Below, in pieces: positions 24,901 through 35,830 of a DNA stretch of 64,000 bases. The stretch is from positions 1,376,360-1,440,359 of the forward strand of contig CM028903.1 of assembly GCA_016801885.1 (NCBI GenBank). The letters run 5' to 3'. Position 1 is the first letter of the stretch, and each line of letters begins with the position of its first letter. Source of the DNA: Toxotes chatareus. Lineage: Eukaryota; Chordata; Actinopteri; Toxotidae. A program made the position numbers and the translations under genes. Below the pieces are notes generated by a model. That model did no database searches. It was not told where the DNA came from and saw nothing but the letters and a program-made list of their open reading frames with translations.

Positions 24901-27900
24901 TAACTGTGTGAGAACTGCAGTGGGTCCAGTTCAGTAGTGGCACCATAAAGTTGTCCTGCAAAATCAGATTATGGAAGTTGATGTCATGAAGTTGTGGCTT
25001 GACATTGTGAATTGGTCTCATTTTAATTTAGTAAAGATTTTTTTACTGATTTAAGATTTAAAAAAGATTTGTACAGTAGAGTATGAAATGTTTTCTGAAG
25101 CCGAACGGCTGCTCACTTTGTTTCAGAGTCTCCAGATGTTTAACACTCAGCTGTCTTTGCTGTTTTTTGTGTGACTGAATCGGTTTTCAGGTTTTTGTGT
25201 GGATGAATCTCAGACGTCTGAATCTCACAAACCAAATAAACAGTGACTTTTTTTTAACCCCTCTGGAGTTTGATCTTTTGCACAGTAACTGATGTTCAGT
25301 CATTCTCTTGTACAAACAGTCCTTTTGCACAGATGCATGATGGGTTTTTTGTCTTATCAGCAGACTCTGGTCCGTTTTGTGTCTGAGTGAATTGTGCTTT
25401 TTTTTGTTGTGTTTCTTTACTGTGACTGTTTTTATGATGTGTTGTTACCACAGATCTCTTTAACTGACAGAGGAGACTGAGCTGAGATCAGGTCCAGTCA
25501 AAATTCACTCGTTTCAGTCACAGCAGTTACTGTAGCTTCGCTTTACGATTCCCGTTACGATTCCGGCACACTGTCACTTCCAGTACGTGAAACATCACAT
25601 ACTGGAAGTGACAGTGTGCCTATATTAGGCACCTATTATTTTTTCATTTTTTTTCTTAATTTTCTTAAGAGTCTTCTCAGTATTTTAAGTCTACTATCTT
25701 GCTCTTCTTTTGTATTATTTATTTCTTGGTTATTTTATTTTACCTCTTATTTGATTGTATTATTTAAACCTTTTAGACTCAGGGGAGGGATGCACAAGAT
25801 TCCAATGCACGTGTACTGCAGTGTATCTGTGCAAATGGCAAATAAACTCTATTCTATTCGCTGCTGCCTGGTGAACAGCGGCAAAGCTACACTTCCCTGT
25901 TGTTCAGTGAGAGGTTTGTGCTGTGAGTCTGTCTTTTATTTTCTTCCTCTCTCCATTAGTTTCTTTGTATTGGCCACAGCTGTTGATTTTGAACTGAGGA
26001 GCCAGTTTAGGTGGTGCTGTTACCTGTCGTGTGACAGGTGAAGCAGCCTCACCTGGAACTCTGCTGACTCTGTAGCATTGCTCTTCAGTAAGTGATTAGA
26101 AAGTGAAAGTGTAGCGTGAGTTTTGCCTGTCCGGCTGAACTTCCTCTCAGTTTGCATACAGGCTCCCTGAACCATCTGACTGATGGAGATTAAAGGTGTT
26201 TCACAGTTACTGTGTTGATACAGAACAGCTTCAGCTTTATCGTTCAGTGGAGTGGAAAACTGTCTTTATTTCACCGAAGCATTAAAGCAACACATGCACG
26301 TGGTAAAAAGAAACCACTGAGATGAAAACACACTCCAGAAAACTAAAATACTCACAGGCAGTTTGGTCAAGCCTGGTGTCTGTTTCCTTCCTCCTCCAAT
26401 ACACGTGTCCCCTTCCTTTATCTCCAGGTTATGGCCACACCACTCCTCTGTCTGACACTGGGAAGGCCTTCTCCATCGTCTACGCCCTGATAGGAGTCCC
26501 CTTCACCATGCTGGTGCTCACCGCCTGCGTCCAGAGGCTCATGTACCCTCTGGTCCTCGCTCCAGTCGGCCTCCTGCAGCGTTCAGGCATGGAGCCTCGG
26601 CCGGCCAGCACCGTCCACTTCCTGTTGCTGCTGGTTCTGGTGGTGCTGTGCTTCTTTATGGCTCCGGCGGCAGTGTTCAGCGCAGTGGAGGTGTCCTGGT
26701 CGTTCTTGGATGGCATCTACTTCTGTTTCATCTCACTGTGCACCATCGGACTGGGGGATTTCGTTCCAGGGACACAGCCTGGGCAGAAGTACAGGCAGCT
26801 GTATCAGGTCTCTGTCATGGGTGAGTGCAGTTGTTACTGTGTCCCTCATAGATCAGAAACTAGTTTGTTCAGTCACTGAATCTTAGTGCAGCTGAATTAT
26901 GGCTAAATACAGTAACATGAGACTAAAGCCCAGAACGTCCACAGTGTCCAAGTCACATTTGTCCTTTCTTTCACTTGTAATTGTGGCAGGGTCAGAGATG
27001 AGATGGCTGATGTTTTGTATGTCTGTTTTTTTTTTCTGAGCACACAGGTGTTGTGTACCTTTTTTCTGCTTCACTTTGATTACTTCTTTGTCTTTGTCTT
27101 GTCACATTTGCTTCTGATGTCTAACTCGGTCACAGTAGAGTCTGAATGTCTCTCCAGTCACCGTCCCTGGCTGACTTGCCTCCTATTTTAAGGCTTGGTC
27201 ATTGGCAGCATGTGTTTGACAAGAAGGTGTTGTCTCATCCTGATCCATGACGCAGTGAAATTCATATCAGTACCTGCTAGCGGAGCCTGGAGTCCGGTCC
27301 ATGTTAAACTGAAAGCTAACAGCAGTCTCACGGAGTCACACTGAGCTGCCACATGCCTGCAGAGCTGTAGGTGAGAGCAGGTCCAGCAGCATATCCCTTA
27401 TTACATCTGACCTGACGGTGTCAGGTGATCACACCACCCACAGATTCACACGTCTCTGCCACAGAAACTCCTCCATGTCTTCTGTATTCTAGAGAAAAGA
27501 AGAGGAGGGAGTTCTTTGTATTTTAAAAATAATTTCCTGACAGTATAAAACAGAAGAGCATTAAAAACCCGTGTTTCCAGGAGGATGGTGTTTGTGTTGC
27601 TGCTTGGAGGCGAGGAGCTGACCTTTGCAGCTGTGCACGCCATCTTCATTCTCACCTCACACTGCTTCTCCTTTCTTGGTTCCTCACAAATGAAACTGCT
27701 GTCTAACATTATCTGTTAACACTGTGTTAACTGAAGCTCAGCTCTCTGTGTCACTTAATAAGCTGAGTTTTCAGAGAACCTCATGAAACCGAAGTGAAAT
27801 TATTCAGTAAGAAATAACGAGTTTTGATAGAAGTTTATTACCTGACTGTAATGTAAGGTTCAGATCAGAGGCCAAAGCCTGAGGAGCTTTTAGGTTCAGG

Positions 27901-30318
27901 TTTTGTTCGAGCTTGGTGGCGTCTCGGTGGATCCAGACTGTTTGGGTCCACACTGAAATATCTTCTCTTTCTCTCTTTTCATTCACGTCATTTCATGAGA
28001 TCGGCCGTCTGCCAGTACAGTGTTGGTAGCCAGTGTCAAATGTCAAGTGTTTATAAATGCAATATTATTTTGGCAACTGTGGAACTGGCAGTTTATGCTA
28101 CCTGGGTTTTTTTTTTGAGCATGTGATTTATAAAGCTGTAAAATAAGCAACAGAATTAAAGTATAGTGGTTTTATTTAAAAGAACACTTCAGACCAGAGC
28201 ACTGTGTTGGCTTGACAGGAAAATATAATTTATTAGTGTTGAAACTATTCACAACTATATGATTCGATTGTTAACCATAAATGTGCTTCTTTATAAAACC
28301 TCGCTCTGGAACCCAGCGGTTCTTTGTTCTCGTTTAGATCAAGATGTGACTGTCACATGATGGAGGTTATTTTCGTAGTTGCTCTCTTGTTTTTCTGTCT
28401 GTGTGCTGGTTTCCTCTGTAATTGGATCAGGGTTGGAGTTAGGTTTTTTTTTGTCTGAAAGTAGTCATGCTGTTTTTTTGTTTTGCTTTTTCCTCTGTGG
28501 TCTAAGTGAGAGAGCTCTGCAGTGAATGTCACACACTCAGAACAGCTTATTGAGATGAATGTGTTCTGCTGCATCAGGTAATGCTGTGTTTAACATCTTT
28601 TTTTTTTTTTTTTTTTTTTTTTAACAGCCGTAGATGATGAACCTTGGATTTATTTGGGTTTAGGATGTGACAGTTTTTATTTCCCAAAGCACATTTTGCC
28701 TGATAAACACTTTCTTCCACCTACTGGCTTGAATTTGGAGGACTTCATGTTTTTTTGATGGACAGAGGACAGACACTGGGGTGGACATTGCTTCATGTCG
28801 CCGTGTTTTCCTCTGAGTCCTGTCCTCGGCGAATCCCTTGACTTCAGTTTGGAAGGAGGCCCAGACAGAACAGCCTCGGGCTGTGTTGTAATGTAGCGAC
28901 GATGTAGGTCGAGTCAGATTAAGCCAAACGGTCCCTGCAGGTTCTGAGGAGGATCAGAGACCGGCTGCAGGATGTGGCCTGTTGTTCTCACAGCCTGGTG
29001 CTGTGACGTCTCCTGAAACCAGTGTTGTTTCCCCAGCTCAAATACTGTGTGTTCTAACCGATCATATGTTGTAAACAACCACGCGTGCCCCGCAGTGGTG
29101 GTAAATGATCCATCACAGTCAGCAGTGGGAAATCTGTTGTGTTGTTACAGGGGCCTGCAAACATGTCGAAACTCTCTCCACATATTACTGACCATGTAAA
29201 GTTCAAGTAGGAAAGATCCAAACTGCTGGTACAAGGCTTCTCCGTGACAGCACAGCGTTTCTAGTGACTTGCTGGAGAGCAAATATTTTGGTTTGGAGTT
29301 TGAACAGTCAAAGTCCTTCAACTCGTCGAAGTGATGTTTTTCACCATGAAGAGCAGTGATTATCTTTATCCAGGCAAATTGCTCTAAGTAGTTTTTAAGC
29401 TTCTTGAAAGCTGTACATATAAAATCCATAGGTTCACATCTGCGTGGTGCTGCAGTATGGAACCAGCAGGGGCTGCCCCCCCCCAGGATTTCCCCCTGCA
29501 CAGTTCTGGAGCTGAGGCCTCTGTAATCCTGCACTGTTTGGCCTACTTGTACAGTGAGAGACTATTGTCCAGGAGCTGGACTCTGGCGTCTATGTGGGGC
29601 AGTTCAGTGCATACATGTGACAGGAGAAAACCACGTAGCTTTTCTTTAAGGCAAACTCAACAATCAGAGCAGAAAAAACAAATCTTGAGCAGATTTTGTT
29701 TCCACCAGCGGCCTCAGGTAGGTGGAAACCTCTCGTCCTCCTTTTGGTGAAATGGATTTGACGTTAATTCTTCGGCTACATTTTCAGACCTCTGCGCTTT
29801 GTGTTCTCTCAAGCAGTCATGAATGGAGGAGACTGTTAATAACAACTGACAGTGAGCATGTAAATATTTATGGCAAGAGTCTGATAATGTAGTAGTTTCC
29901 TTATGGGAAAGAGTCTTACTCCATTTGAGGAGAATCATTTCTGCCATTTTTATCCAAACCTCCTGATTCGTCTAATATTTCAGAAATTGTGAAAAGTCAG
30001 TTTCAAGTAATTTACACTTTAAGTAAATGGCCTCCTGTGACCCCTGTCTCTCTGCCCCTCCTTACAGCCTACCTGTTTGTGGGTCTGATGATGATGTACC
30101 TCCTGCTGCGCACCTTCCACAAAATGGCCGACCTGCACGGCCTGACCACCTTCCTGCAGCTGCCGCGCTGTGAGGAGTCTGAGCAGGATGAGGACAGGGA
30201 GCCCATAGTGGAGGACAAACACGAAGACCAGATGCCCCCTTACCTGACCGAAAAAGATCCCAGTAAGCCCCTGGAGCCGGGGTCACAGCCCTCATACAAC
30301 ACCATCAACAAAGGTTGA
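21949..30318 (+). CDS. kcnk6: Two-pore-domain potassium channel, TWIK-2-like (KCNK6)
   Basis: Three exons, 21949-22264, 26428-26820 and 30068-30318, join in phase to 319 residues (human KCNK6 is 313, also three exons). The frame is open upstream to 21808, but the ATG at 21949 has a purine at -3 and places MHSVGRSWLL just before the first membrane segment (about residues 8-29). The extracellular cap has Cys56, the likely dimer disulphide of TWIK channels, and glycosylation sites at Asn53 and Asn82. The first pore filter is TVGYGH (104-109) and the second TIGLGD (211-216), so both look functional. Membrane segments follow at about 113-140, 168-190 and 237-257. The cytoplasmic start DLHGLT closely matches human KCNK6. 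The second filter differs from KCNK7, which has GLED. The product would be a background K+ channel. Introns are 4.2 and 3.2 kb. Confidence 0.88.
22301..22320 (+). repeat. (GT)10 microsatellite just after kcnk6 exon 1
   Basis: A T9 run, then (GT)10, then a GA run begin 27 bases after the donor of exon 1. Confidence 0.9.
25565..25620. repeat. 56-bp near-perfect palindrome (hairpin) in kcnk6 intron 1
   Basis: The arm at 25565-25585 (ggcacactgtcacttccag then ta) is the exact reverse complement of 25600-25620. Inside the 21-bp stem there is one mismatch, then four more pairs, leaving a loop of only a few bases. Just before it, ttacgattcc occurs twice in a row with a two-base gap. It is non-coding. 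It could be a foldback element, transposon ends with the middle lost, or a small-RNA-type hairpin, although it is short for a pri-miRNA. Confidence 0.85.
25621..25862 (+). repeat. Truncated LINE-type 3' tail
   Basis: The AT-rich block ends in gcaaatggcaaataaactc followed by a tattctattc run. This is a typical 3' end of fish LINE (L2/CR1-like) copies, with an AATAAA-like signal and a short tandem tail. It directly abuts the palindrome on its left. Confidence 0.5.
28598..28622 (+). repeat. T25 homopolymer in kcnk6 intron 2
   Basis: An unbroken run of 25 T is followed by aacag. It may be the poly-A tail of a minus-strand retroposon or simple slippage. Confidence 0.85.
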
Positions 30319-31655
30319 GCTGTCGGGGGGAGGGGGGCAGAGGAAGGAAACAGAAGGTCTATCTCTGATCCCTCGGTCCTGAACCAGTGATAAAACACCC
30401 AGACTGGTGGGCTGAATCTGAATTCTTGTCTTAATTTTGTCTTCTTTAGTCTCCTTTTAAAAAAAAACATCCAGAGAAGAGAGACTAATAATAGTAATGA
30501 GGAATTGAGATGAGAGTTTTGAGATTCAGCCTTTGCGAGAGGACCGCCGCAGTTTGTGAGTGGTCATTACATCACTCTCTGCACATACAAAATGGCCAGC
30601 CTGACTTGACTATGGCAACCTGCCTGGGCCAAAAGGCAGATGTGCTCCTTTTCCTCCCAAACACTGGTGTAACTGTGGTGTGTTCACCATACAGGCTCGG
30701 CTGGTGTGTTTACAGCCTCAGGATGGCACACGGAGGCTCGAACCAAAACCTCTGGTGCATGGCTGCTTGTTTTCAGATCACTTTTGTGTTGCATGTGTTC
30801 TTGTCATGTTGTTTTTCGGGTCATAGGTTCAGGACTAACAGATATTGTCTTCATGTAACTGTGCTGAAACTAAAACTTGGTGCTGAACACAGCCTGTGGG
30901 ATGCACTTGCCATTTCAACTTCATGAAACTCTTGCACGCACATATAACTGCACTTGTTTTTATTTGGATGCATTGCTCAGCTCCTCCTCTTTATATTTCA
31001 CGTATTCACATCACATCCAGACTATTTACCGTCCAGTCAAACTGCTGGTCCTCGCCCGGGCTCGCTGGGTTGGATTTACTTGCTTTTGCACCACTTTAAT
31101 GCATCTTGCAGTGAAATGTCAAGTGAACCTGTTATAACTTTAGTTTACTTCCTTAACATGGAACCTGCACTGAGCCTTTCAAACAGTGCGGAACATTAAC
31201 GTTTCTTATTTAATCAGATTTCCTGTGTGAACGGAGTCACTCTGCTGTGTCTGGGTCGTCCTTAAAGAGCTCACAAGCACTGTTTGCTTCAGAATACGGG
31301 CTGTCCTCCTTCATGGTGCCGCCCCCTGGTGTCTGCATGTATGTAGTGCAACATGTTACCACACCCACCAGTAATGAATAGGGTTAAAGGGTTGGAACAG
31401 AGGGACTGAAGAAAAGAAGAAATGGAAGGTAAAGAAGTGTTTCATCGTGCTGATTGAGGGTGTTGCTTATTTACCACGACCTAATGAACACTTCAATGCA
31501 CTTTAATGTTCACACCAGTTATTTTTCTTTTACCATCAAAGTTGTTGTCAGATGAACCGGCCGATATCCTGATACTGTAACTTGAGTTGCTTCTGTCCAT
31601 GTTGGTGTGTATGTTGTTGTAGTTTAGTAAAATCATGTATTCATATCAATCGTAA

Positions 31656-31661
31656 ATTAAA
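31656..31661 (+). terminator. Candidate kcnk6 polyadenylation signal (ATTAAA)
   Basis: ATTAAA about 1.3 kb after the kcnk6 stop, followed by an A-run and then TG/T-rich sequence. There is no transcript evidence. Confidence 0.35.
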
Positions 31662-33130
31662 GAAAAAAAACTTTGCCTTATATTACATCCTCCTGTTTGT
31701 CATCCTGGGCTTTTTACTGCTCTCTCCTTAGATTTCATCAGTGAAGCTGTTTGCACTGTAAACACCCCACTCCCCCCCACCCCAAAAAAACTGAAGTTCT
31801 ATCAACTCAGATGTGTGAGTTTCACAGGCATTTATAACGGACTGTGGGTGAAGCCGTCCTCATGGATCCACATCCTGCCCTCCATCATAAAGGTACCGCA
31901 CAGTTTGTCTAATCCTTGTTTTATAGGACAAATATGTTTGAAACAATACTCAGTCGTCTGTACGTAAAAGAAAGAAGTTATCGGATGCTGTAATTGTTCT
32001 GTCCATGCTGAAAGTGAACGGATCCTTTCTAAGGTGATTTCAATGGAAGAACAGAAACTACAGGCTTTGCTCTGTAGTTTTAATGTACCTGTGCATGTTG
32101 TTTTATTAGAAACTTAAAAACCTGTAAATCCTATTCTTCCAGGATATTTTAACTGACGCTGTCACTGTGTTTTGTTCAGCTCAGTGTAATTAACTTACTG
32201 ACATCCTGGATGGTCTGATCAGGTGGAGACACAGGCTGGAAACTGAAACCTCTCTGGTTGGAGCGTTTCAGTCTGATGATCTTTCACTGGTGTTCAGATT
32301 CTCTAAATACACCAAGGTAACAAATGAAAATACCATAAAACAGGTGCGAGACCACAGAAATGTGCAGTGAATGTGTATTACATACATTTCCAAACTTGTC
32401 AGATACCTGCAGTAAATGTGTTCTGTGCATTAACACAGTGCTGTGTGATGCTTCAGTCAGGAAAATGAAGCACATGGTTTAATTTTCACATTTTATTAAA
32501 AACAGCCGCACAGGAAACAAGCATTTGCCTTCTTTAAACAACTAAAGTCTAAATACACTGTGTCTGAGCATTCTGCCCTCAACATTCAAATGTTTACAGA
32601 GAAAATACAAGTAAATAAAATAACTGCCATGACAGTGTATTAATATACCATTAGTGAATTGTCAGATATGGTGTGACAATAAATTACTCATCTTGTTAAC
32701 ATTTATAAATAGTTGGAGTCAGCATCCCTGCTGTTCTGAAAGGACCTTTGCATAGGAAGCAACTCTGATCCATAAACAGAAAACAAATGTACGAAAACCA
32801 ACAGACATCGTGTGCGTCCTCAAACAATTTATCTCAGATTCTCCTGTCAAGCGTTTCAGTGCCACATCTCACCTGTAACGTTACCACAGAGTAAAACGTA
32901 AACCGAGGCTTAAAATGTATGACTAACAAAAGTGCAATAAATCAGATGTAAACCAGACAAAACATGAGCCTGCTGACGAGTTAACGACTGTTCGCAGGGT
33001 GGAGGTCAGCACCATCCGGACTCCATCAGCCAATATGGCTGAGACTACAGCACTATGATAACAGTAATACTACATCTGTACAACAGAAGCTGTTATGTAG
33101 TGGTTGTGATTTTAAAGTGACACCTGTTGG

Positions 33131-33265
33131 GATGCACCGATACCGATACCCTGTTCCTGTACTCAGTGTGTATCCTGTACTGATACCACTTCACGGCAGC
33201 GTGACGTTCAGTTGGCCGGCACCTGTACTTGTAATTGGACTGAAAAAACGTGGTATCGGTGCATC
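33131..33265. mobile_element. Short non-autonomous hAT-type MITE
   Basis: The 135-bp element has 14-bp perfect terminal inverted repeats (gatgcaccgatacc at the left, its complement at the right). It is flanked by the direct repeat cctgttgg at 33123-33130 and 33266-33273, an 8-bp duplication typical of hAT elements. Two further bases extend the inverted repeat, so the true duplication could be shorter. It has no coding capacity and lies in the probable 3' UTR of the SERTA gene. Confidence 0.75.
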
Positions 33266-34048
33266 CCTGTTGGTGAAGGTGTCTCTGTACAGTCCCAATA
33301 CAAATTCATCAGGATGTCTGACACACAGTCACGGTCCTGTAAAGGCTCTATGATCAACACATCCGTGTTTCTGAGCTGGACTGTGCACTGAGCCGTTAGA
33401 GGACACCCGGGTGTCTCCTGAGCTACACTGCTGCACTCAGACTGTCTCAGGTGGGACATACTTTGGTTGAGTGGAACTTAAGAGTTGCACTTTTTCCATT
33501 GTGTAATATTCACAGGGTAAATTACATAAATGAAATGTAATCTTACTGAACTTCCACCTACTGGTTACTGACATACGTGTAACTGGTGATCACCTAGTTA
33601 AAGATAACCTTCAAACATTAAAAGTTAAAGTTCTTTTTGTAAAAATGCTGGTTCTTATGTTTTTCTCCTTCTGACTGAACCAGTTATCATAAATATGCAG
33701 ACGTTTTCAGTCACTAACACGTTTTAAAATCCTGACCTGACCTATAAGCATCTGATGTCATGCCTCTGTTATAATTAATTGATAAATATGCCGTTAAAGG
33801 ATTCCTTCACAGAAGATTTGACCTATAATATTAGTGTTTCAACTGTTCTCCAGCCAAATCACATTCTCTAAGAACTCCAATTATCATTTTAAACTTGTGT
33901 CACAGGGGATTTGTCCGATGTGCCACCCAGCGTTCGACCCACTGCATGAATTAACACCAGTACATGACTGGCTGCTGCTTTTTTCTTGCTCCAGATAACT
34001 CAGGATGTTCAGCATCTGACATATTTTAGGGCAACACTGCGGGAGCAA

Positions 34049-34987
34049 CTATCTCACTTGGCAACTTCTCATTTGTTTGAAGAAATCCTGTTCTCTAGCC
34101 AGGAGCCGCCCTTCATCGTGAGAAGGAGGAAGAGAAAGGCGGCAGGTACCAGAGCAGTCCTCAACCGGGGATCCCCCTCTGCTGCCTCTAATGCACTCCC
34201 ATGTCCCTCCACTGTCCCTCTCCAGCAGGGAAGTGTCTATATCCTGGAACAGATCCTCCACAGTCAGATCACTGAGGTAGCTGGACCTCATCACCTCCAT
34301 GCTGCTCTCCCGCACCCTGCACTCCTCATGCTGCTCCCAGCTGCTCTCACAACCTCGGACTCCCTGTTTTGCCCATGCCACACTTCCCTCAGACGACCTC
34401 GGCAGGTTCTCCAAGGACTGGAGAGGCGTACGCGGAGCTGCCTGAGGGCTCCCGTCAATGGCAGAGTCCAGTGCGGTGAGAATGGAGGAAATGGCAGCTG
34501 AAAGGGAGAAATCAGGATCGATGGACAGCAATCCCCAGTCCTCATCTTCATCTGCTACTGGCAGGGCGACATTGGATGTGTTCAAGTGGCAGCTTGCTGC
34601 AAACCTGCTTGTGACACAATTTGACAAGTAATTTGAGGAAACCACAGGGCAGCTGTTAGTAACCGCTACGGCAGAGTGATGTCTTTCTGCTGGAACTTCG
34701 GTGAAAATACTCTCCCGCTCTCTCGACGGGAGCACAGATGAAGAGCTAGGTGACACTTCCCTGTCTACAGAGGGGGCCCTGCAAGCCTCTTGGCTGATCA
34801 TCTGCAGTGTGTTGGCTATCAGAACGGACCTCAGCAGGCTGGGTTCTGGCAGCTCCTGGTTCCGCTGATACTTGCTCAGGGAAACTGAAAACACAAACTG
34901 TCGCTGGCTCTCCCAGGTCGGGCTGCTCCTGTCTGAAACCTCCGCGTTCTCTGGAGGGAATTTACGCTTCTGCCCCTTCACGATCAT
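34049..34987 (-). CDS. SERTA domain-containing protein (SERTAD1/3-like)
   Basis: A single coding exon of 312 residues. The ATG at 34987 sits seven bases after a splice acceptor (cacag, exon start 34994), and the stop is TAG at 34049-34051. The N terminus is basic (MIVKGQKRKFPP), possibly nuclear. The SERTA motif spans about residues 30-70 (FSVSLSKYQ and EPSLLRSVLIANTLQMI). A central acidic segment contains ISSILTALDSAIDG, and a C-terminal segment DLTVEDLFQDIDTSLLERD (about 240-258) resembles the conserved acidic C-terminal box of the family. SERTAD proteins are nuclear co-regulators that bind E2F/DP and PHD-bromodomain proteins. Linkage to blvrb and sptbn4 matches human SERTAD1 and SERTAD3. 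It is longer than either (236 and 196 residues) and nearer SERTAD2 (314), so I give no symbol. Confidence 0.85.
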   Translation of the reverse strand: MIVKGQKRKFPPENAEVSDRSSPTWESQRQFVFSVSLSKYQRNQELPEPSLLRSVLIANTLQMISQEACRAPSVDREVSPSSSSVLPSRERESIFTEVPAERHHSAVAVTNSCPVVSSNYLSNCVTSRFAASCHLNTSNVALPVADEDEDWGLLSIDPDFSLSAAISSILTALDSAIDGSPQAAPRTPLQSLENLPRSSEGSVAWAKQGVRGCESSWEQHEECRVRESSMEVMRSSYLSDLTVEDLFQDIDTSLLERDSGGTWECIRGSRGGSPVEDCSGTCRLSLPPSHDEGRLLAREQDFFKQMRSCQVR

Positions 34988-35384
34988 CTTTAAACTGTGA
35001 AGGAAAGCATAAACCGTTAGGTTGACCTCTATTACAGCTATAAATAGTCTACTGTTAACATTTTGTAGATAATCAGTTTCTCTAATTTGTTCCCGGTATA
35101 GGACAGTGGTATTTCTGACATTCAAACAATCTCATACTACAAAAGAAGAATGGAATAACAGGAAAACACTGATGTATGTGACGAACCACGTATGCTATTC
35201 ATTCTAAAGTAGATCAATCAGACAGTTTTATGCAGCACAAATAAAAAAGTTTTTTTTTAGTAAATGTTCCAATACGACCTCATCACTTTGGGCTCTGACC
35301 ACCCAACGGTTTAAAATAACCTTGTTAAAGTGATAGTTTTAGATCGCTTTATCTGTTTTCTGCGAACTGAGTCACCCGGTGAGC

Positions 35385-35413
35385 GGGGGGAGGAGGAGGA
35401 GGAGGAGGGGGGG
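35385..35413 (+). repeat. G6-(AGG)n-G7 tract beside the SERTA-gene first exon
   Basis: A 29-base G-rich run on the plus strand starts with six G, passes through AGG triplets and ends with seven G. It could form a G-quadruplex on the template strand, or a C-rich tract in the nascent transcript, in intron 1 just after the first donor. Confidence 0.8.
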
Positions 35414-35436
35414 TGTAACGGAAACAGAAAACTTAC

Positions 35437-35830
35437 CGACTGAAGCCATCAAATAGAAAAGTAAATTAACTTAGACTGACTTGAACTATTCTGATAGCCA
35501 ATAAATAGTCTAATAGAGTAAAGCAGTTAAACCGTTAGCGGGTTAGCTTTAAACCGTTTAAAAGTAAAGCGTCTTTAAACAAACCGACCTGTTGAATCAC
35601 TTTCCGTCTCTGCTCGGTGAGTTTATTCAGACCGTTGCTGTAAAGTTCCGCTGTCCCGCTTCGTCCTCGACCCAAAAAAAAGAGTTTGACGTGAGTCGTT
35701 TTACTCAGAAACAGATCAGCTGTTAAAAACAGTTTCAAACAATCGCTTCGGTTTAAAACTCGAAACGCCACAGCTTGCTAACCTACTCTCTGCCCCTTCT
35801 CCCGCCACTGATTTGAGTTTCACGCCGAAG
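35437..35830 (-). promoter_or_regulatory. Probable non-coding first exon and promoter of the SERTA gene
   Basis: On the minus strand a good donor (gtcg, then gtaagt) ends an exon at 35437 and would splice to the acceptor before 34994. Upstream DNA is CpG-richer and free of conserved coding sequence. Near 35808 the plus strand reads ttctcccgccac, an E2F-like site, which would fit a gene whose family works with E2F. The transcription start is not determined. Confidence 0.4.

Larger units (their letters stand above)
30319..34048. other. Tail-to-tail intergenic region between kcnk6 and the SERTA gene
   Basis: It holds the 3' UTRs of two convergent genes. The kcnk6 3' UTR probably runs to about 31680. 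The SERTA-gene 3' UTR may reach leftward to about 32480, where tttattaaaa on the plus strand gives an AATAAA on the minus strand. A small hAT-type element lies inside that UTR. No coding exon was seen. Confidence 0.45.

Noticed and set aside
28598..28627. Strong polypyrimidine tract plus aacag as a kcnk6 exon acceptor
   Set aside because: kcnk6 exons 2 and 3 already join in phase with no missing family residues, and no open exon with a donor follows.
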